Made by a program: the position numbers and the translations under genes. From Collodictyon triciliatum (Eukaryota > CRuMs): a DNA stretch of 23,022 bases. Positions 1 through 10,337 of this stretch are shown piece after piece; within the stretch, counting starts at the first letter, position 1, and every line of letters begins with the position of its first letter. The stretch covers positions 1 through 23,022 of the forward strand of contig JBHJMP010000360.1 of the NCBI GenBank assembly GCA_043381765.1, read 5' to 3'. The notes below the pieces were generated by a model that saw only the letters and a list, made by a program, of their open reading frames with translations, did no database searches and was not told the DNA's origin.

Positions 1-64
1 ATGAAAAACTAGATGATTTATGCATAATGTGTTCATTATTGTCTATATGGCATTTAGTATAAAC

Positions 65-231
65 CTGTGGAATCTTCCACGTGTTTCCTCGAAATCTGCG
101 AACGTTGTGCCAGCTCTTCTCTTACGCCATCCGAAGTCATGTAAATAGAAGTGGCCATTGCTATGCCACGGCATTGGCCCATCTATTCGATGGAACGGAA
201 ACTGCTCGCCCGAGATAGAAATCCGGTCCAT
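65..231 (-). CDS. Probable 5' exon of an unrecognised gene running off the left edge
   Basis: An ATG (complement of 229-231) opens 55 codons plus two bases. The frame stays open to a plausible donor: the exon ends CCACAG and the intron begins GTTTATAC. The peptide is rich in aromatic and charged residues, for example PMPWHSNGHFYLHDFGW, and looks coding rather than intronic. It has no signal peptide or membrane segment. I do not recognise a family. The rest of the gene would lie left of the window, so neither product nor length can be judged. Coding status is inferred only from open frame, composition and splice signal. Confidence 0.35.
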
Positions 232-489
232 ATTACTAAATAATGATTTTTGTTATAAAAAAAGAAGTAACTTCTCATCGTTGGCATCTTGGGGCACATA
301 TTGGCTTTACCTTTGAACTAAGGTGAGGATGTATTTGTAAAGTTTGCCGTTGTCATTCTTGTTGATCCTCCGTTAAGATTAATATCCTTTAATCAACAAT
401 TTTGTATAGAGTACTTCCACCGAAACATTCTAATGCGCCAGTATAATATTCGAATCATTCATACCGATGTTTTATTTTTTCCATTTCAG
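232..489. other. Intergenic spacer, no gene seen
   Basis: AT-rich sequence between the left-edge minus-strand exon and the first plus-strand exon candidate. It could hold a divergent promoter region. No convincing core-promoter motif, repeat or RNA gene was found. Confidence 0.4.
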
Positions 490-644
490 TATTCATCTAT
501 TGGGCTCTGTGTAAGTAAATTGTAGGTATTTTAATTGTATATACAAACTTGTTGTTTTAGTGGAGACTGCACAGGCTCGTATCTTTTTAAGGAATGTCTC
601 CGGATGCTCGAATCAAACTCCAGCGAATGTGGCTTTTATTTTCG
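490..644 (+). CDS. Candidate cysteine-rich, PSI-like exon pair
   Basis: Two candidate exons, 490-510 and 561-644, are each preceded by a pyrimidine-rich CAG/TAG acceptor. They are followed by GTAAGT and GTGTTA donors respectively. Joined, they read an open frame containing GDCTGSYLFKECLRMLES and then SNSSECGFYF. The cysteine spacing is reminiscent of PSI/plexin-repeat modules, which occur beside kelch propellers in attractin-type proteins; that family link is inference. The frame is stop-free only if spliced here. No start codon was assigned, and neighbouring exons could not be joined in phase with confidence. It may be a remnant of a paralogue of the receptor at the right of the window. Confidence 0.25.
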
Positions 645-727
645 GTGTTAATTTTTTTTTAAAAAAAGAGAAAAACTGAAAGTGATTATTTTATATTTGA
701 GAGAAAATTTTTGGACTTGAATAAGCG

Positions 728-943
728 ATGGCGTTCTCCTTTTTTCCTTTGATTCTTGAAGGTGAGTAACCCTGCAATTAGTATCTCTCAAAAGATAAAT
801 AAGGTCCATGGTCTGTGAATTCTACACTAGAAGATGAGAAGCTTTGCATTTGTTACGGTATCCGCCCAACAAGTAAACGTGTGTTGAGTTGGGGATGCAA
901 CAGAAAGCCATGGGATGATTGCAGGGGTTGTGAATCTGCTTGA
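728..943 (+). CDS. Candidate two-exon small cysteine-rich protein (48 aa)
   Basis: Exon 728-761 starts with ATG and gives MAFSFFPLILE plus one base. It is followed by a strong GTGAGT donor. The acceptor TACACTAG precedes exon 831-943, which completes the split codon in phase and ends at TGA. The second exon carries five cysteines (CIC, then WGC, then DDCRGC). The N-terminus is hydrophobic but too short for a confident signal peptide. It could instead be internal exons of a longer extracellular protein. Evidence is limited to splice signals and phase; no family is recognised. Confidence 0.25.
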
Positions 944-1084
944 AATCCAGTCATATCCTTGAAAAGAATTTTTATTCAGTTTTGTCTTCAAACATTTCCA
1001 ATCTATTTAAAGAATTAAAATAATATAATATTGAAGTTAATAAAATTATAAACCTGTTTACCTAGAACGATTATCGAAGAAATA
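944..1084. other. AT-rich non-coding sequence
   Basis: Very AT-rich stretch with no sustained open frame, repeat or RNA-like structure that I could see. It is probably intron or spacer between the weak exon candidates on either side. Confidence 0.4.
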
Positions 1085-1320
1085 AGCAAGGTTATCGCTG
1101 GAGCGATGGGATGCGCACAACATTTTGTTCTGTTTTGGATGGAGCCATTGTGAATTCCTCTAAAGGCACAGAAGTAAATTCTAGCAGCATTAATTTATTT
1201 ATGGTTGGTGGCCTTTTAAATATTTTACCCTTGGTTCCTTTTCGAACGGGAGGAAATACAGTCTTGTTCAAGATAATATTGAGTGTGCATTTTTTTGAAG
1301 GCATATGCTATGAGTGGTGA
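1085..1320 (+). CDS. Weak kelch-like exon candidate
   Basis: After a possible AAG acceptor the plus frame reads YRWSDGMRTTFCSVLDG and later SINLFMVGG before stopping at TGA (1318-1320). Position, spacing and the hydrophobic-GG pair resemble one kelch blade. The downstream D-x-W-x-[FY] signature seen in the right-hand receptor is absent. An overlapping minus-strand frame is also open. If real, this exon and the PSI-like exons to its left could be a degraded relative of the receptor gene. Very tentative. Confidence 0.18.
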
Positions 1321-1929
1321 ACAATTTTTTTCGTTATGTTTTGTTTTGTTTATTTAGGGGCAGTAGAAGAATATGTAATAGAGTGTGGGAGGTTGAGTAT
1401 AGAAATCCAGCCAGCGCAAGCTCTATTCGTTTTTTTTGTCCTCTATTGATAAAGGCTGCAAATGGTGCGGATTATGATTGATAGTTCAGAACCCAAATCA
1501 ATCTGATGGAACTGTAGTTGTGTGATGTTATATAGCTTTTGACTGTCGGCAAGAAACAACAGGAGTGTCCCTTCGTGGGCTTGCCCTATTATTATCGTGC
1601 ATGGCACTCAGCACGGGGATGGCTATCTTTTTCTTCTTTGCCTGCATGTACAGCTTGTGTATGTGGGAAGACCAAAAACTGGCTCTTATATCTACTTTTT
1701 AATTTCTTCTCTATTTCGTGCTGGCTTTGCGGCTTTTCTTTGGGACTGTCTTTCGGAATGTGCTTGGCAAACGGCTTTACTGCGTTTTTATGATTCCTAG
1801 AGAAAGTCGCGCAAAAGTAACAAGGTTCCCGATGTCGGCACGGCAGAGAACAATCTATTGCCCGAGACGGCCGCATTCCTAATCCAACGGACACTTTATC
1901 CGGAGGTTATATGTGATTGAAGCGTAATC
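1321..1929. other. Unresolved region with competing short open frames
   Basis: Between 1539 and 1894 three short frames overlap on both strands. They include a plus frame with a hydrophobic, cysteine-containing segment (WLLYLLFNFFSISCWLCGF) and a lysine-rich minus frame. None shows a recognisable domain or clean splice context. Positions 1800-1910 are notably more GC-rich than their surroundings. I cannot decide whether any frame is coding. Confidence 0.3.
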
Positions 1930-2173
1930 ACCAGTCGCAAATCAACAAATCACAAATCACAAAATCTCCAAATCACAATCACAAATCACAAATCACAAAT
2001 CACAAATCACAAATCACAAATCACAAATCACAAATCACAAATCACAAATCACAAATCACAAATCTCAATTCTCAAATCACAATTCACAATTCACAATTCA
2101 CAATTCACAATTCACAATTCACAATTCACAATTCACAATTCACAAATCACAAATCTCAAATCTCAAATCACTC
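1930..2173. repeat. 7-bp minisatellite with two sequence variants
   Basis: A tandem array with a 7-bp period. From about 1973 to 2063 the unit is AAATCAC, roughly a dozen near-perfect copies. From about 2078 to 2143 it is AATTCAC, roughly nine copies. It then returns to AAATCAC and AAATCTC until about 2171. The left flank (1930-1972) contains degenerate copies. The variant block in the middle indicates local homogenisation after a point change. An open frame through the array is a by-product of the stop-free unit. Confidence 0.95.
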
Positions 2174-2399
2174 CGTATCGTAAAAACACATATCGCAACA
2201 TCGTGGATATAATCACCAATCACCCAATTGAGTTCCATTCATTTAATGAAGAAATAGCAAGAAAAAGAGGCTGTCACGAACGGTTGCTTAAATCCTCCTT
2301 TCTTCGCGTCATTGGGTATTATTCGTTAGACAGAGGACAGTAACTCCTTAATTTGTTCGAAAGATGGACGCTGTGCTTCGGTGCCACTCCAGCAAGACT
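2174..2399. other. Spacer before the first assembly gap
   Basis: Unique sequence of mixed composition with no supported gene, RNA or repeat. It ends at the 100-N gap. Confidence 0.4.
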
Positions 2400-2499
2400 N
2401 NNNNNNNNNNNNNNNNNNNNNNNNNNNNNNNNNNNNNNNNNNNNNNNNNNNNNNNNNNNNNNNNNNNNNNNNNNNNNNNNNNNNNNNNNNNNNNNNNNN
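2400..2499. other. Assembly gap (100 N)
   Basis: Exactly 100 N, the conventional placeholder for a gap of unknown size. Reading frames drawn across it are not meaningful. Confidence 0.97.
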
Positions 2500-2512
2500 G
2501 GGTTACAGGACA

Positions 2513-2563
2513 GAAAAAAAAAAAAAAAAGGCAAAAAAAAATAAAAAAAAAAAAAAAAAAAAG
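2513..2563. repeat. Interrupted poly-A tract at gap edge
   Basis: Long A runs interrupted by GGC and T, ending in a G6 run, immediately right of the N gap. Such homopolymers commonly break assemblies, which probably explains the gap. Confidence 0.85.
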
Positions 2564-2715
2564 GGGGGCGCCTTGCTCCTTTTCCAGAACCGATTCTTTC
2601 GAGATTCAGCAATGAAGCTATTTGGCCTAGTTTAATGACGAAAAGAAAAAAAAGGGAAAGCTAATTATGATAGGACATCAGAGTTCGGTTTTGTAAACAG
2701 TTTTGCCCGTTTGAT

Positions 2716-3102
2716 GTGCCCAATCCTCATCAAATAGCATGTTCCAGCGGGGCAAACGCGGTCTCAAGGTTTGTTCGAGTGGGGATGAAGCGCCTCGATC
2801 ACTTCTGCACGCACAGCATAATCCATGGTTGCTCTCTCACGGGCACAAGGCAAGAGCCAACGCGTGGGATTTTGGCAGCTCTGCCAGAACATTTGGAAGC
2901 ATGGCGAATCAGAGGTGAGTTCAGTGTGGCATTGCGCCCATCCGCAAAAACATCAGCGCAGGCACACAGGGATCTGACAGGAAAGGCCGAACGGCGTGCC
3001 CGGGTAATCATACCAAATATCATGAGATGGTATAATAGTTATCATACTAATAATTCCGCAATAGATTCAACTAGTTTTCGCCGATTTTTACTTCCACATT
3101 AA
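2716..3102 (+). CDS. Doubtful 128-codon ORF in a GC-richer island
   Basis: An uninterrupted plus-strand frame of 128 codons with ATG at 2716 and a stop at 3100-3102. It lies in a block (about 2735-3010) clearly richer in G and C than the flanks. The translation is arginine- and serine-rich with no motif I recognise. The minus strand is open over part of the same block. Its end abuts the A-rich array. It could be an exon, a fragment of transferred or contaminant DNA, or chance; I favour non-coding or remnant. Confidence 0.18.
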   Translation: MPNPHQIACSSGANAVSRFVRVGMKRLDHFCTHSIIHGCSLTGTRQEPTRGILAALPEHLEAWRIRGEFSVALRPSAKTSAQAHRDLTGKAERRARVIIPNIMRWYNSYHTNNSAIDSTSFRRFLLPH

Positions 3103-3110
3103 GCAGTTAC

Positions 3111-3180
3111 AAACAAAAAAACAAAAAACAAAAAACAAAAAACAAAAAACAAAAAAACAAAAAAACAAAAAAACAAAAAA

Positions 3181-3229
<49 letters not shown>

Positions 3230-4102
3230 AAAAAAACAAAACAAAAAAACAAAAAACAAAAAAAAAAAAAAAAACAAAAAACAAAAAACAAACAAAAAAC
3301 AAAAAACAAAAAACAAAAAACAAAACAAAAAAACAAAAAAAACAAAAAAACAAAAAAACAAAAAAACAAAAAAAAAAAAACAAAAAACAAAAAACAAAAA
3401 CAAAAAAACAAAAACAAAAAAACAAAAACAAAAAAACAAAAAAAAAAAAACAAAAAACAAAAAACAAAAACAAAAAAAACAAAAACAAAAAACAAAAACA
3501 AAACAAAAAAACAAAACAAAAACCAAAAACCAAAAACCAAAAAACCAAAACCAAANNNNNNNNNNNNNNNNNNNNNNNNNNNNNNNNNNNNNNNNNNNNN
3601 NNNNNNNNNNNNNNNNNNNNNNNNNNNNNNNNNNNNNNNNNNNNNNNNNNNNNNNNNNNNNNNNNNNNNNNNNNNNNNNNNNNNNNNNNNNNNNNNNNNN
3701 NNNNNNNNNNNNNNNNNNNNNNNNNNNNNNNNNNNNNNNNNNNNNNNNNNNNNNNNNNNNNNNNNNNNNNNNNNNNNNNNNNNNNNNNNNNNNNNNNNNN
3801 NNNNNNNNNNNNNNNNNNNNNNNNNNNNNNNNNNNNNNNNNNNNNNNNNNNNNNNNNNNNNNNNNNNNNNNNNNNNNNNNNNNNNNNNNNNNNNNNNNNN
3901 NNNNNNNNNNNNNNNNNNNNNNNNNNNNNNNNNNNNNNNNNNNNNNNNNNNNNNNNNNNNNNNNNNNNNNNNNNNNNNNNNNNNNNNNNNNNNNNNNNNN
4001 NNNNNNNNNNNNNNNNNNNNNNNNNNNNNNNNNNNNNNNNNNNNNNNNNNNNNNNNNNNNNNNNNNNNNNNNNNNNNNNNNAACAAAAAAACAAAAAAAC
4101 AA
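3111..4102. repeat. Large A-rich CAAAAAA-type tandem array, interrupted by a gap
   Basis: From 3111 the plus strand is almost entirely C followed by runs of A, most often six or seven, with one pure-A stretch around 3183-3228. At 3520-3555 the unit changes to CCAAAAA-type repeats. The array then enters the N gap and re-emerges at 4082 as AAAAAAAC units, ending near 4102. It therefore spans about 1 kb including the gap. Function unknown. It directly precedes the start of the next gene. Confidence 0.93.
3556..4081. other. Assembly gap (526 N)
   Basis: 526 consecutive N inside the A-rich array. The odd length suggests an estimated rather than a placeholder gap. Array sequence on both sides shows that the gap is most likely more of the same repeat. 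Confidence 0.95.
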
Positions 4103-4131
4103 GACAAGATTTACTCTAAGGCATAGGAGAA

Positions 4132-7100
4132 ATGAACTCTCAGTCGGACTTCTCGAGTATCCTTCGCCTTCTTAGCAGCGAGCAAACCGACCAAGCCTTT
4201 TCCGAAATATGCTCTATCCAACTGGAGCACGAAAAACTCTCACAAGACCCTAACGTCTCTCAATTGAAGACAGCGTTGTTGGTTTGATTCAGTTCTCAAA
4301 ACTCATGCTACCGTTTAAATAAAAAAAATCCCTCTGTACGATTCTTTTCCGATGAATTCACGGTACCTGTATCTATAATTATTCTTTTGGTCTTTAAGCT
4401 TCAACACATCTGCTAATATATTTATTGGTGCATACATCGAGTCCAGAACTATATTGAGGAACACAACTGGGATCGACACTCTCGGATAAAGGCACTCCAC
4501 GCCCTAGTGCAGAGTCATATTGTATCTGTTTTTAGCGTGGAGGAAGCCAGGCGAGGTTCCAAAGAGGTCTCCATTTTCGTTTCATTTGTTCTCAATCGCT
4601 GTGAAAATAGCAGAACAAATTATCCCATGAATGCCTCTTTTCAAGTTGGAGAGGGCTCATCGGTAAATGACTTTCACACACTCACATCTCTGACACGGAC
4701 AGGCTCGCATATTGTTCGAAGGGATAGCTGAGGAACTAGATTTGATGCTGAACGAGCTATTTTCATCAACCACTGTTAATGAACAGAACACTTCGAAAAA
4801 TATCAGTGTAAGCTGTTTTTTTTTTTTTTTGAAAAATTAAATATGATGGCTATCTTTTTTGGTCGTTAATAAGCTGTTTCTTTCTGCCTTCATTGCCCAA
4901 GGAGGAACACATCATTCTGTCATTCCTGGTAGGATGCTTAGAGTCTCTCAGCTCCTCATCACAAGAGATGCTTATATCACAGTTGATATGGGCCTACGAC
5001 GATTTATTCAGTGTATTATACCCCATTCTCAACTATACAAAGGTATGAAGGAACGAGAAAATTTATCCGAGGACCTGCACTTCTTTTTTTCATAACCAAT
5101 TTTGCAGAGCACTTTCATTCTCATGAATTCTTTCATATATGTTGATTATATTAGTTTACTTTTCTACATGCAGATTTTTGAAAAGATCAAGTCTGGAAAC
5201 CGCTCCTGCCCACCATCAGTTACCAAGAGTTTGACAGAACTCTATGAGTTTGCTCTACAAATAATGAACGGTTTAATATCCGGTCTAGAAAACTTAAACC
5301 TTGGTACAATTTTTTAAAATATTGATAAGATTGTGGATAAGCCTAGAAACCAGCATCTAAATTCTGTTACAATTGCCTTGTTACCTAATTTTTTTCTTCT
5401 CCTACACAGAGGGAATAGATGACCCTCAGCAACTGCAAACCGAAGGTCAAGCGCTTGCCCAAGGTATTGTCTTGGCCTTAAGAGTGAACAAGAAAGAATG
5501 CATTTTTATGCGTGAGTCGTATGTTTGCGCTGGGTACGATATTCATGATCGATTCTTTTCTTTTTCTTTTTTTACTAGCTGTGTTATTATGCATGCGGAT
5601 TTGCCGAATTGAAACAAGAGACTTGAATCTGATCAACAATTCGTGGAAAGGAACGATGAAAATACTATCAAAGAATAAGAAAGTCTTAAACGATAGCTTT
5701 GATGCTTCCGTTGTGACAACTGCAGCGTTGGGGTATAAATTGCAATTTAGAATGAATTTCCCAGCCGACTTTGATTGTTTTCTCAATTTTTCGCCTTTTC
5801 ATATTTCCGAGTCCAAAAAGTTTAGTAATTTAAGAGCAATAACAAAATAACATCTGAAACAGAAATGTGCACATACACCTTCGAAGCTGCCTCACACTCC
5901 TTGTTCAGAACACAGCTGTATGATTGAATATACTTTCATCAACACATGCTTATTGATTAAATTTGTACCAATATCATGTTTATCTCTTCAGAAAAAGGCA
6001 CAATTTTCTCCAAAAAACTCCTCACCAGAATATGTGAAATCATTCAAGGTATACTTCCCACGAACTTTTATATACTTCAAATTCTACTTGTCATTTTTTT
6101 TTGTTTGTTTGATAAATTGCTCTAAAATATTTCACTTTCTTGAAGGTTACAAAGTTTTTTATGACTGTTCTGGCCTCTCTCTCCAAAAATTATGGTTTGA
6201 GTCAATAACTGACTTGTAATACATTTCAAGAAATTTCACCTTTGCTCATATACATGCTAAAAGAAAAGGAAACAAAGAGAAATATCACAGCAAAACAATA
6301 AGCATAAACTTTTCCAGGTGATCGTGCATTCTTGGTGTCACAATCCCTCATGAGCCACTTCCTTTATTGCCTTGGGTAAAGCAACACCGCACTATTTGCA
6401 CCTATTCCAATATAAGGAACTCCAGATGTAAAATGAACAACTTAAGGTCGTTTACTAGCGTTCGGACTAACTTATTATTTCACGCAAGATTATGCCACCC
6501 AATAACTTCATCGCCAATATTCCACCCTGATGATTTGGAAAGCCTGAAATCCCTTGATGTTATGTTCAGCCAAATATTTGCCTGTCTGTCTTGTACCAAT
6601 CCGTCTGAGAACTCCGCTGTGGTACCTATCATAAAGGATTTTCTACTTAATCAAGTAATTTGTTTAGACCAGAGAGATTTTCAATTTATCATAAACTATT
6701 GTGCAGAATTCTTTAGAAGGAGTTTCATAGAATTATACGCTATTTCAAAGATAGTCTTAGTCAAATCAGCTCATCACTCTTCATATATTTCAGAAGCGAG
6801 ATGAATTGCTCACAAAGGAGTTCACGGAGGTCTTTTATTTGGGAGATGATTGCATAGACTATGTAATTGCATATAACGCAGGAAAATTGCGGATGCTTAT
6901 GAAGGTTCTGGAGGATGTACGAAGTTTGCCAACAATCTCACAAAGAATGTAGGGGTATTCTCAAGAAACTATAAAAATTTCTCATTTAACTCGCTCTCCT
7001 ATTCTCAACATCACAGCTGAGTTTTTTTTTTTTTAACGACTATCCAGGATTTTTTCATCTATTGACGAGATATGGGCCACTGTCCGCCTCTGTTTCCCGG

Positions 7101-9773
7101 CGATGTTGCTCGACTATAAAGACTCTCATGACACACTCTGGAAATGTGTTTGCAGAGGGTTTTATTCACTCTTACAAGCCTGTGACCAGGACACATTCGA
7201 GCACCTTCATACTTTTCTATTGCAGGTTGGAAATAATATTTCCTTTCAAATCATGCACAATACTCAGGTTTTAACATTAGGGTATCTTCAATCCGCACCC
7301 TGTTCACGTTTCACTTATGTCAGCCATATGGTTTGGAACACCTGTTAAAATAAAAATGGTTGTGATTGTGTAAAAAATAGTCCCACTCAAGTCTTCCACG
7401 CTTTCTTTTAAAGGTCTCAAGTGGTGCAATGTACTCCCGAGCAAGTCCATATAATATTTGCAAAGAGTGCTTTGGCGATGGTATCGCTCACCTTTTATGA
7501 AAAATCCGCTTTTCACTTGCACTATTTTTATTCTATTAATGTTTTGGCTTTGATATATTCGAATCGATCAAAAAATAATAAATTTTGAATTTGAAATCAC
7601 ATGATGGTAATTTGCTAAGCGAGTCTCATCATTTCTCCATTTCGAAAGATATCGTGTGTCCAAGAGAGCAGTCTGTTGTACGGACCTGCCAAAAACCGGA
7701 TGGCCTTCTATTTTGGGTTGCAGATTCTGAGTCAGCAATTTCCCTATTTCCACCCCGATGCAAAGGTCTTCTGTTTCACTTAATACATGATCGTGTTCTA
7801 CTTTTTTCTCCCCATAAAATTCCCACTGATAAACAGGATACTAATACATCTTGCTAAAAAATCACAAAAGGCCATGATTACGAAATCTTTATTCTCTCAT
7901 CAAAGCGATGTCATACGGTGTCTATCATTTATGGCCTTTCCTTACAAAGTGCTCGATTCTGGATACCAGGTTTTTTTTTCTATTTGTGCAATTACATGAA
8001 GAAAAAGTGAAAATATTTTTATTGAATTTATTTTTTCATGGGAATTTAATTTAATTAAAACATTGATTTTTAATGACTTCAATTAAGGCCGAGCTGGCAT
8101 CGCAGCATATCCCTGTGTTAATAAAGAAGATTGCTGAGCTGAAAAAGGATATACACGACCCACGATGCATGACAACTTTAGTATATATATATACTTATTT
8201 ACTTAAACTTACTTACATGCTACAAATTGTTCTTTTATAAGAATAACATACCATTTTGGTGAACTCTTTATATAGTATTGGTGTTTGCTTGGGCTTTACG
8301 GCATTCTTAATGACAGCGGGATAATGGAGACATCTGCATATTTTACTCTAGAAGAGAAGCAGAAAATATTATCAACCATAGTGGCTATAATCAAAGAAGG
8401 TCGATTTCTATACCCAACTCAGTGTGATGATTAGTCATTCGTTTTATTTGCAAATGCGTAAAAAAAAATGTTCGCCATAGATATGTTCTTGCTGGGTGAT
8501 GATTACGCCTTAATCATTTTTTGAACTTATTACAGGGCAAATTCCTAGTCCGCACTTGGGCCTTGTTTTTGACATAGCCATCCTGTTAAAGAGGATTTTC
8601 TCTGTGAGACACTTCCTCGAAATACTACAGTCGGCCCATGTCTTGATCGAAAACAACCCTGATGTGAGGCTTCCGGCATTGTCTCTTTTCTCTTTTGCCT
8701 CAAACCTAAAAACAGCGCAGTTGGGTGACGTATGTGAGCAATCAAAAAATCATGATGAAATTACATTACATAAACAACTATTTCATAACGCTGTAAAACA
8801 TCGAATATATTCACTTATATCATTTACTTAATTATGTCAGTTTTTCTTGTATGAAGTCTCTAAATTTTGGTCCCTCAGCTCATGGATCAGATTCAGAATT
8901 TGTTGCAGCAATTGATGCGCACTTCGCTCGTGCACCCTGATTGGTTTGTTGAAACAGAAGCTCTCAAAGTCTTTGCACAGGTTTCCTCTGATTTCTTTCC
9001 TTGCCTATGATCCATAAAGCATTTGTATATATGCAATTTGTTTTGCCTCATTTTAAGTTTTTTTCTCCCTCATTCTATTTTTTTTATAAAAAAAATATAA
9101 TAGTTTTCCAAATCGACAACTACTATGACGCAACGACTTAATTCATTCATTCCACCGGAGCGAAAGGATACTGTTGTTCGATATCTGTGCTCAGAGGTCC
9201 TCAACGAGGTATTGTGTCAGACTAGCTATTACTAAGGGTGGCACGCGCAAGCCCTCTTATATGATATGCATTTTATTTTAATGCGAGTTCAGTTCCTTTT
9301 TTTCCATCATTAGCCAGCTGCATCAAAATTCTTTTTTCTATACACATAATCTAGCCCCGAAGGACATCAGTAAAGAAACTTGCAGCCGAGATACAAACAG
9401 TGGAAAAAAGCCCTCTGTACCAACCAAAAAGTGAGTTTGATATGATGGATGAGGACGACGCTCTTTTCTACCTCATGGATGACCCAATCAGTACTTCAAC
9501 AAAGTTTCTTGAGGCCGCATCAAGCATCGAAAATGTAAAGCTGATTTTGCAATTAATATATTTTGATGAAGTTCACGCTTACCACATATTCCCAGAGTCA
9601 CTCGCAGCTATATGAATTTGGAGTAAAGAGGGGGTTGTGTCTTTTTCTCTACTTTCTCATTTGATATCACTTAGATTATTAGTCAGCTGCCCAGTGTATC
9701 TGTTGATATGAAGCGCGCAGCCTCCAATCTTATTTCTCTTTTGCAAGAAAATGCAAAGTCGTGCTCATCATAG
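4132..9773 (+). CDS. 24-exon gene for a ~1,003-aa helical-repeat protein, putatively FIRRM/FLIP (C1orf112, DUF4487)-like
   Basis: I reconstructed 24 exons in which every splice phase agrees: 4132-4281, 4447-4662, 4703-4807, 4902-5042, 5174-5303, 5410-5511, 5579-5732, 5863-5917, 5992-6048, 6146-6194, 6318-6375, 6489-6654, 6794-6948, 7048-7281, 7414-7540, 7649-7765, 7871-7969, 8088-8180, 8276-8399, 8536-8729, 8879-8980, 9104-9208, 9355-9534, 9675-9773. The ends of exons 14, 15 and 16 are the least certain. The product is almost all amphipathic helix, without signal peptide or membrane segment, as in HEAT/ARM-like scaffolds. Segments such as SWKGTMKILSKNKKVLND, VTKFFMTVLASLSKNY and EALKVFAQFSKSTTTM followed by LNSFIPPE resemble, from memory, the FIRRM/FLIP family. 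That family partners the FIGNL1 ATPase in limiting RAD51 in recombination repair. The assignment is inference; any other helical-repeat protein remains possible. The ATG lies only 30 nt from the A-rich array. Confidence 0.8.
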
Positions 9774-9826
9774 ACGCTGCTTAGATTCTTTCCGCCCATA
9801 CTCGAGTTTTTCTGTATTCTCGCCAA

Positions 9827-9832
9827 AATAAA
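9827..9832 (+). terminator. Poly(A) signal of the 4132-9773 gene
   Basis: Canonical AATAAA 54 nt after the TAG stop at 9771-9773, in AT-rich sequence. Position is typical of a short 3' UTR. Confidence 0.5.
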
Positions 9833-10337
9833 TATATTTTAAACCCCCAAATTGGTTTATACCATACGAATATATATAACGCTAATCATGTCGACACCAC
9901 AAACTTTCACTTCCATGAAAAGGTTGAGTTGCTAACGACTAGATTCCAATCGTAAAAATCATTTCATTTCATTTTTATACATTTTTTTCACTTTTCAATC
10001 TACAGAAAACTTTTAATTTGTGATGCAATTACAGCCCACGGCTTGACCGTGCTTAAGTCGAACCCAAAAAAAGAAAAAAGAAAAAAAAGGCAGCTATCTA
10101 ATTTCACTGAGACTAACATTCATTGACTTATTTTGAGATACCCTTCAATGCCTCGATAATTACAACAATCACAATACACTTTATTCGATGCATCACTGAT
10201 CGTTAACTAGAGAAACACATGAATCCTCCGCAATAGTGGAAAAAATAGCACACGATTGCATCCAGTCAGACCGTGTTGGACAAGGTAAAGCATAAAATCA
10301 CATGATGTGTATGATAATCTGGGAACTTTTCTCACTT
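9833..10337. other. Convergent intergenic spacer
   Basis: Sequence between the 3' ends of the two convergent genes. It contains A-rich patches (about 10067-10090) but no open frame or RNA gene I could support. It should hold the 3' UTRs of both genes. Confidence 0.5.
10180..10185 (-). terminator. Possible poly(A) signal of the receptor gene
   Basis: AATAAA on the minus strand (TTTATT on plus), about 150 nt beyond the inferred TAA stop at 10338-10340. Confidence 0.3.

Noticed and set aside
1930-2173. CRISPR-like array
   Set aside because: The unit is 7 bp with no spacers, and the genome is eukaryotic; it is a minisatellite.
1917-2183. 88-codon open frame on the plus strand
   Set aside because: It is the translation of the 7-bp minisatellite, whose unit lacks stop codons; no coding evidence.
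2319-2635. Several frames crossing the 100-N gap
   Set aside because: Continuity depends on placeholder N bases of unknown true length.
3088-4107. Three ~330-codon Phe-rich frames on the minus strand
   Set aside because: They read through the A-rich array and 526 N; artefacts of homopolymer and gap.
4859-5095. 78-codon frame containing LITRDAYITVDM
   Set aside because: The frame starting at 4902 (EEHIILSFLVGCLESL) joins both neighbours in phase and looks more protein-like.
6231-6292. Possible exon reading ISPLLIYMLKEKE
   Set aside because: It has no GT donor before the next exon, and skipping it gives a consistent phase from 6194 to 6318.
10030-10080. tRNA T-loop-like TTCGA on the minus strand
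   Set aside because: No matching T-stem, anticodon arm or acceptor stem could be formed around it.
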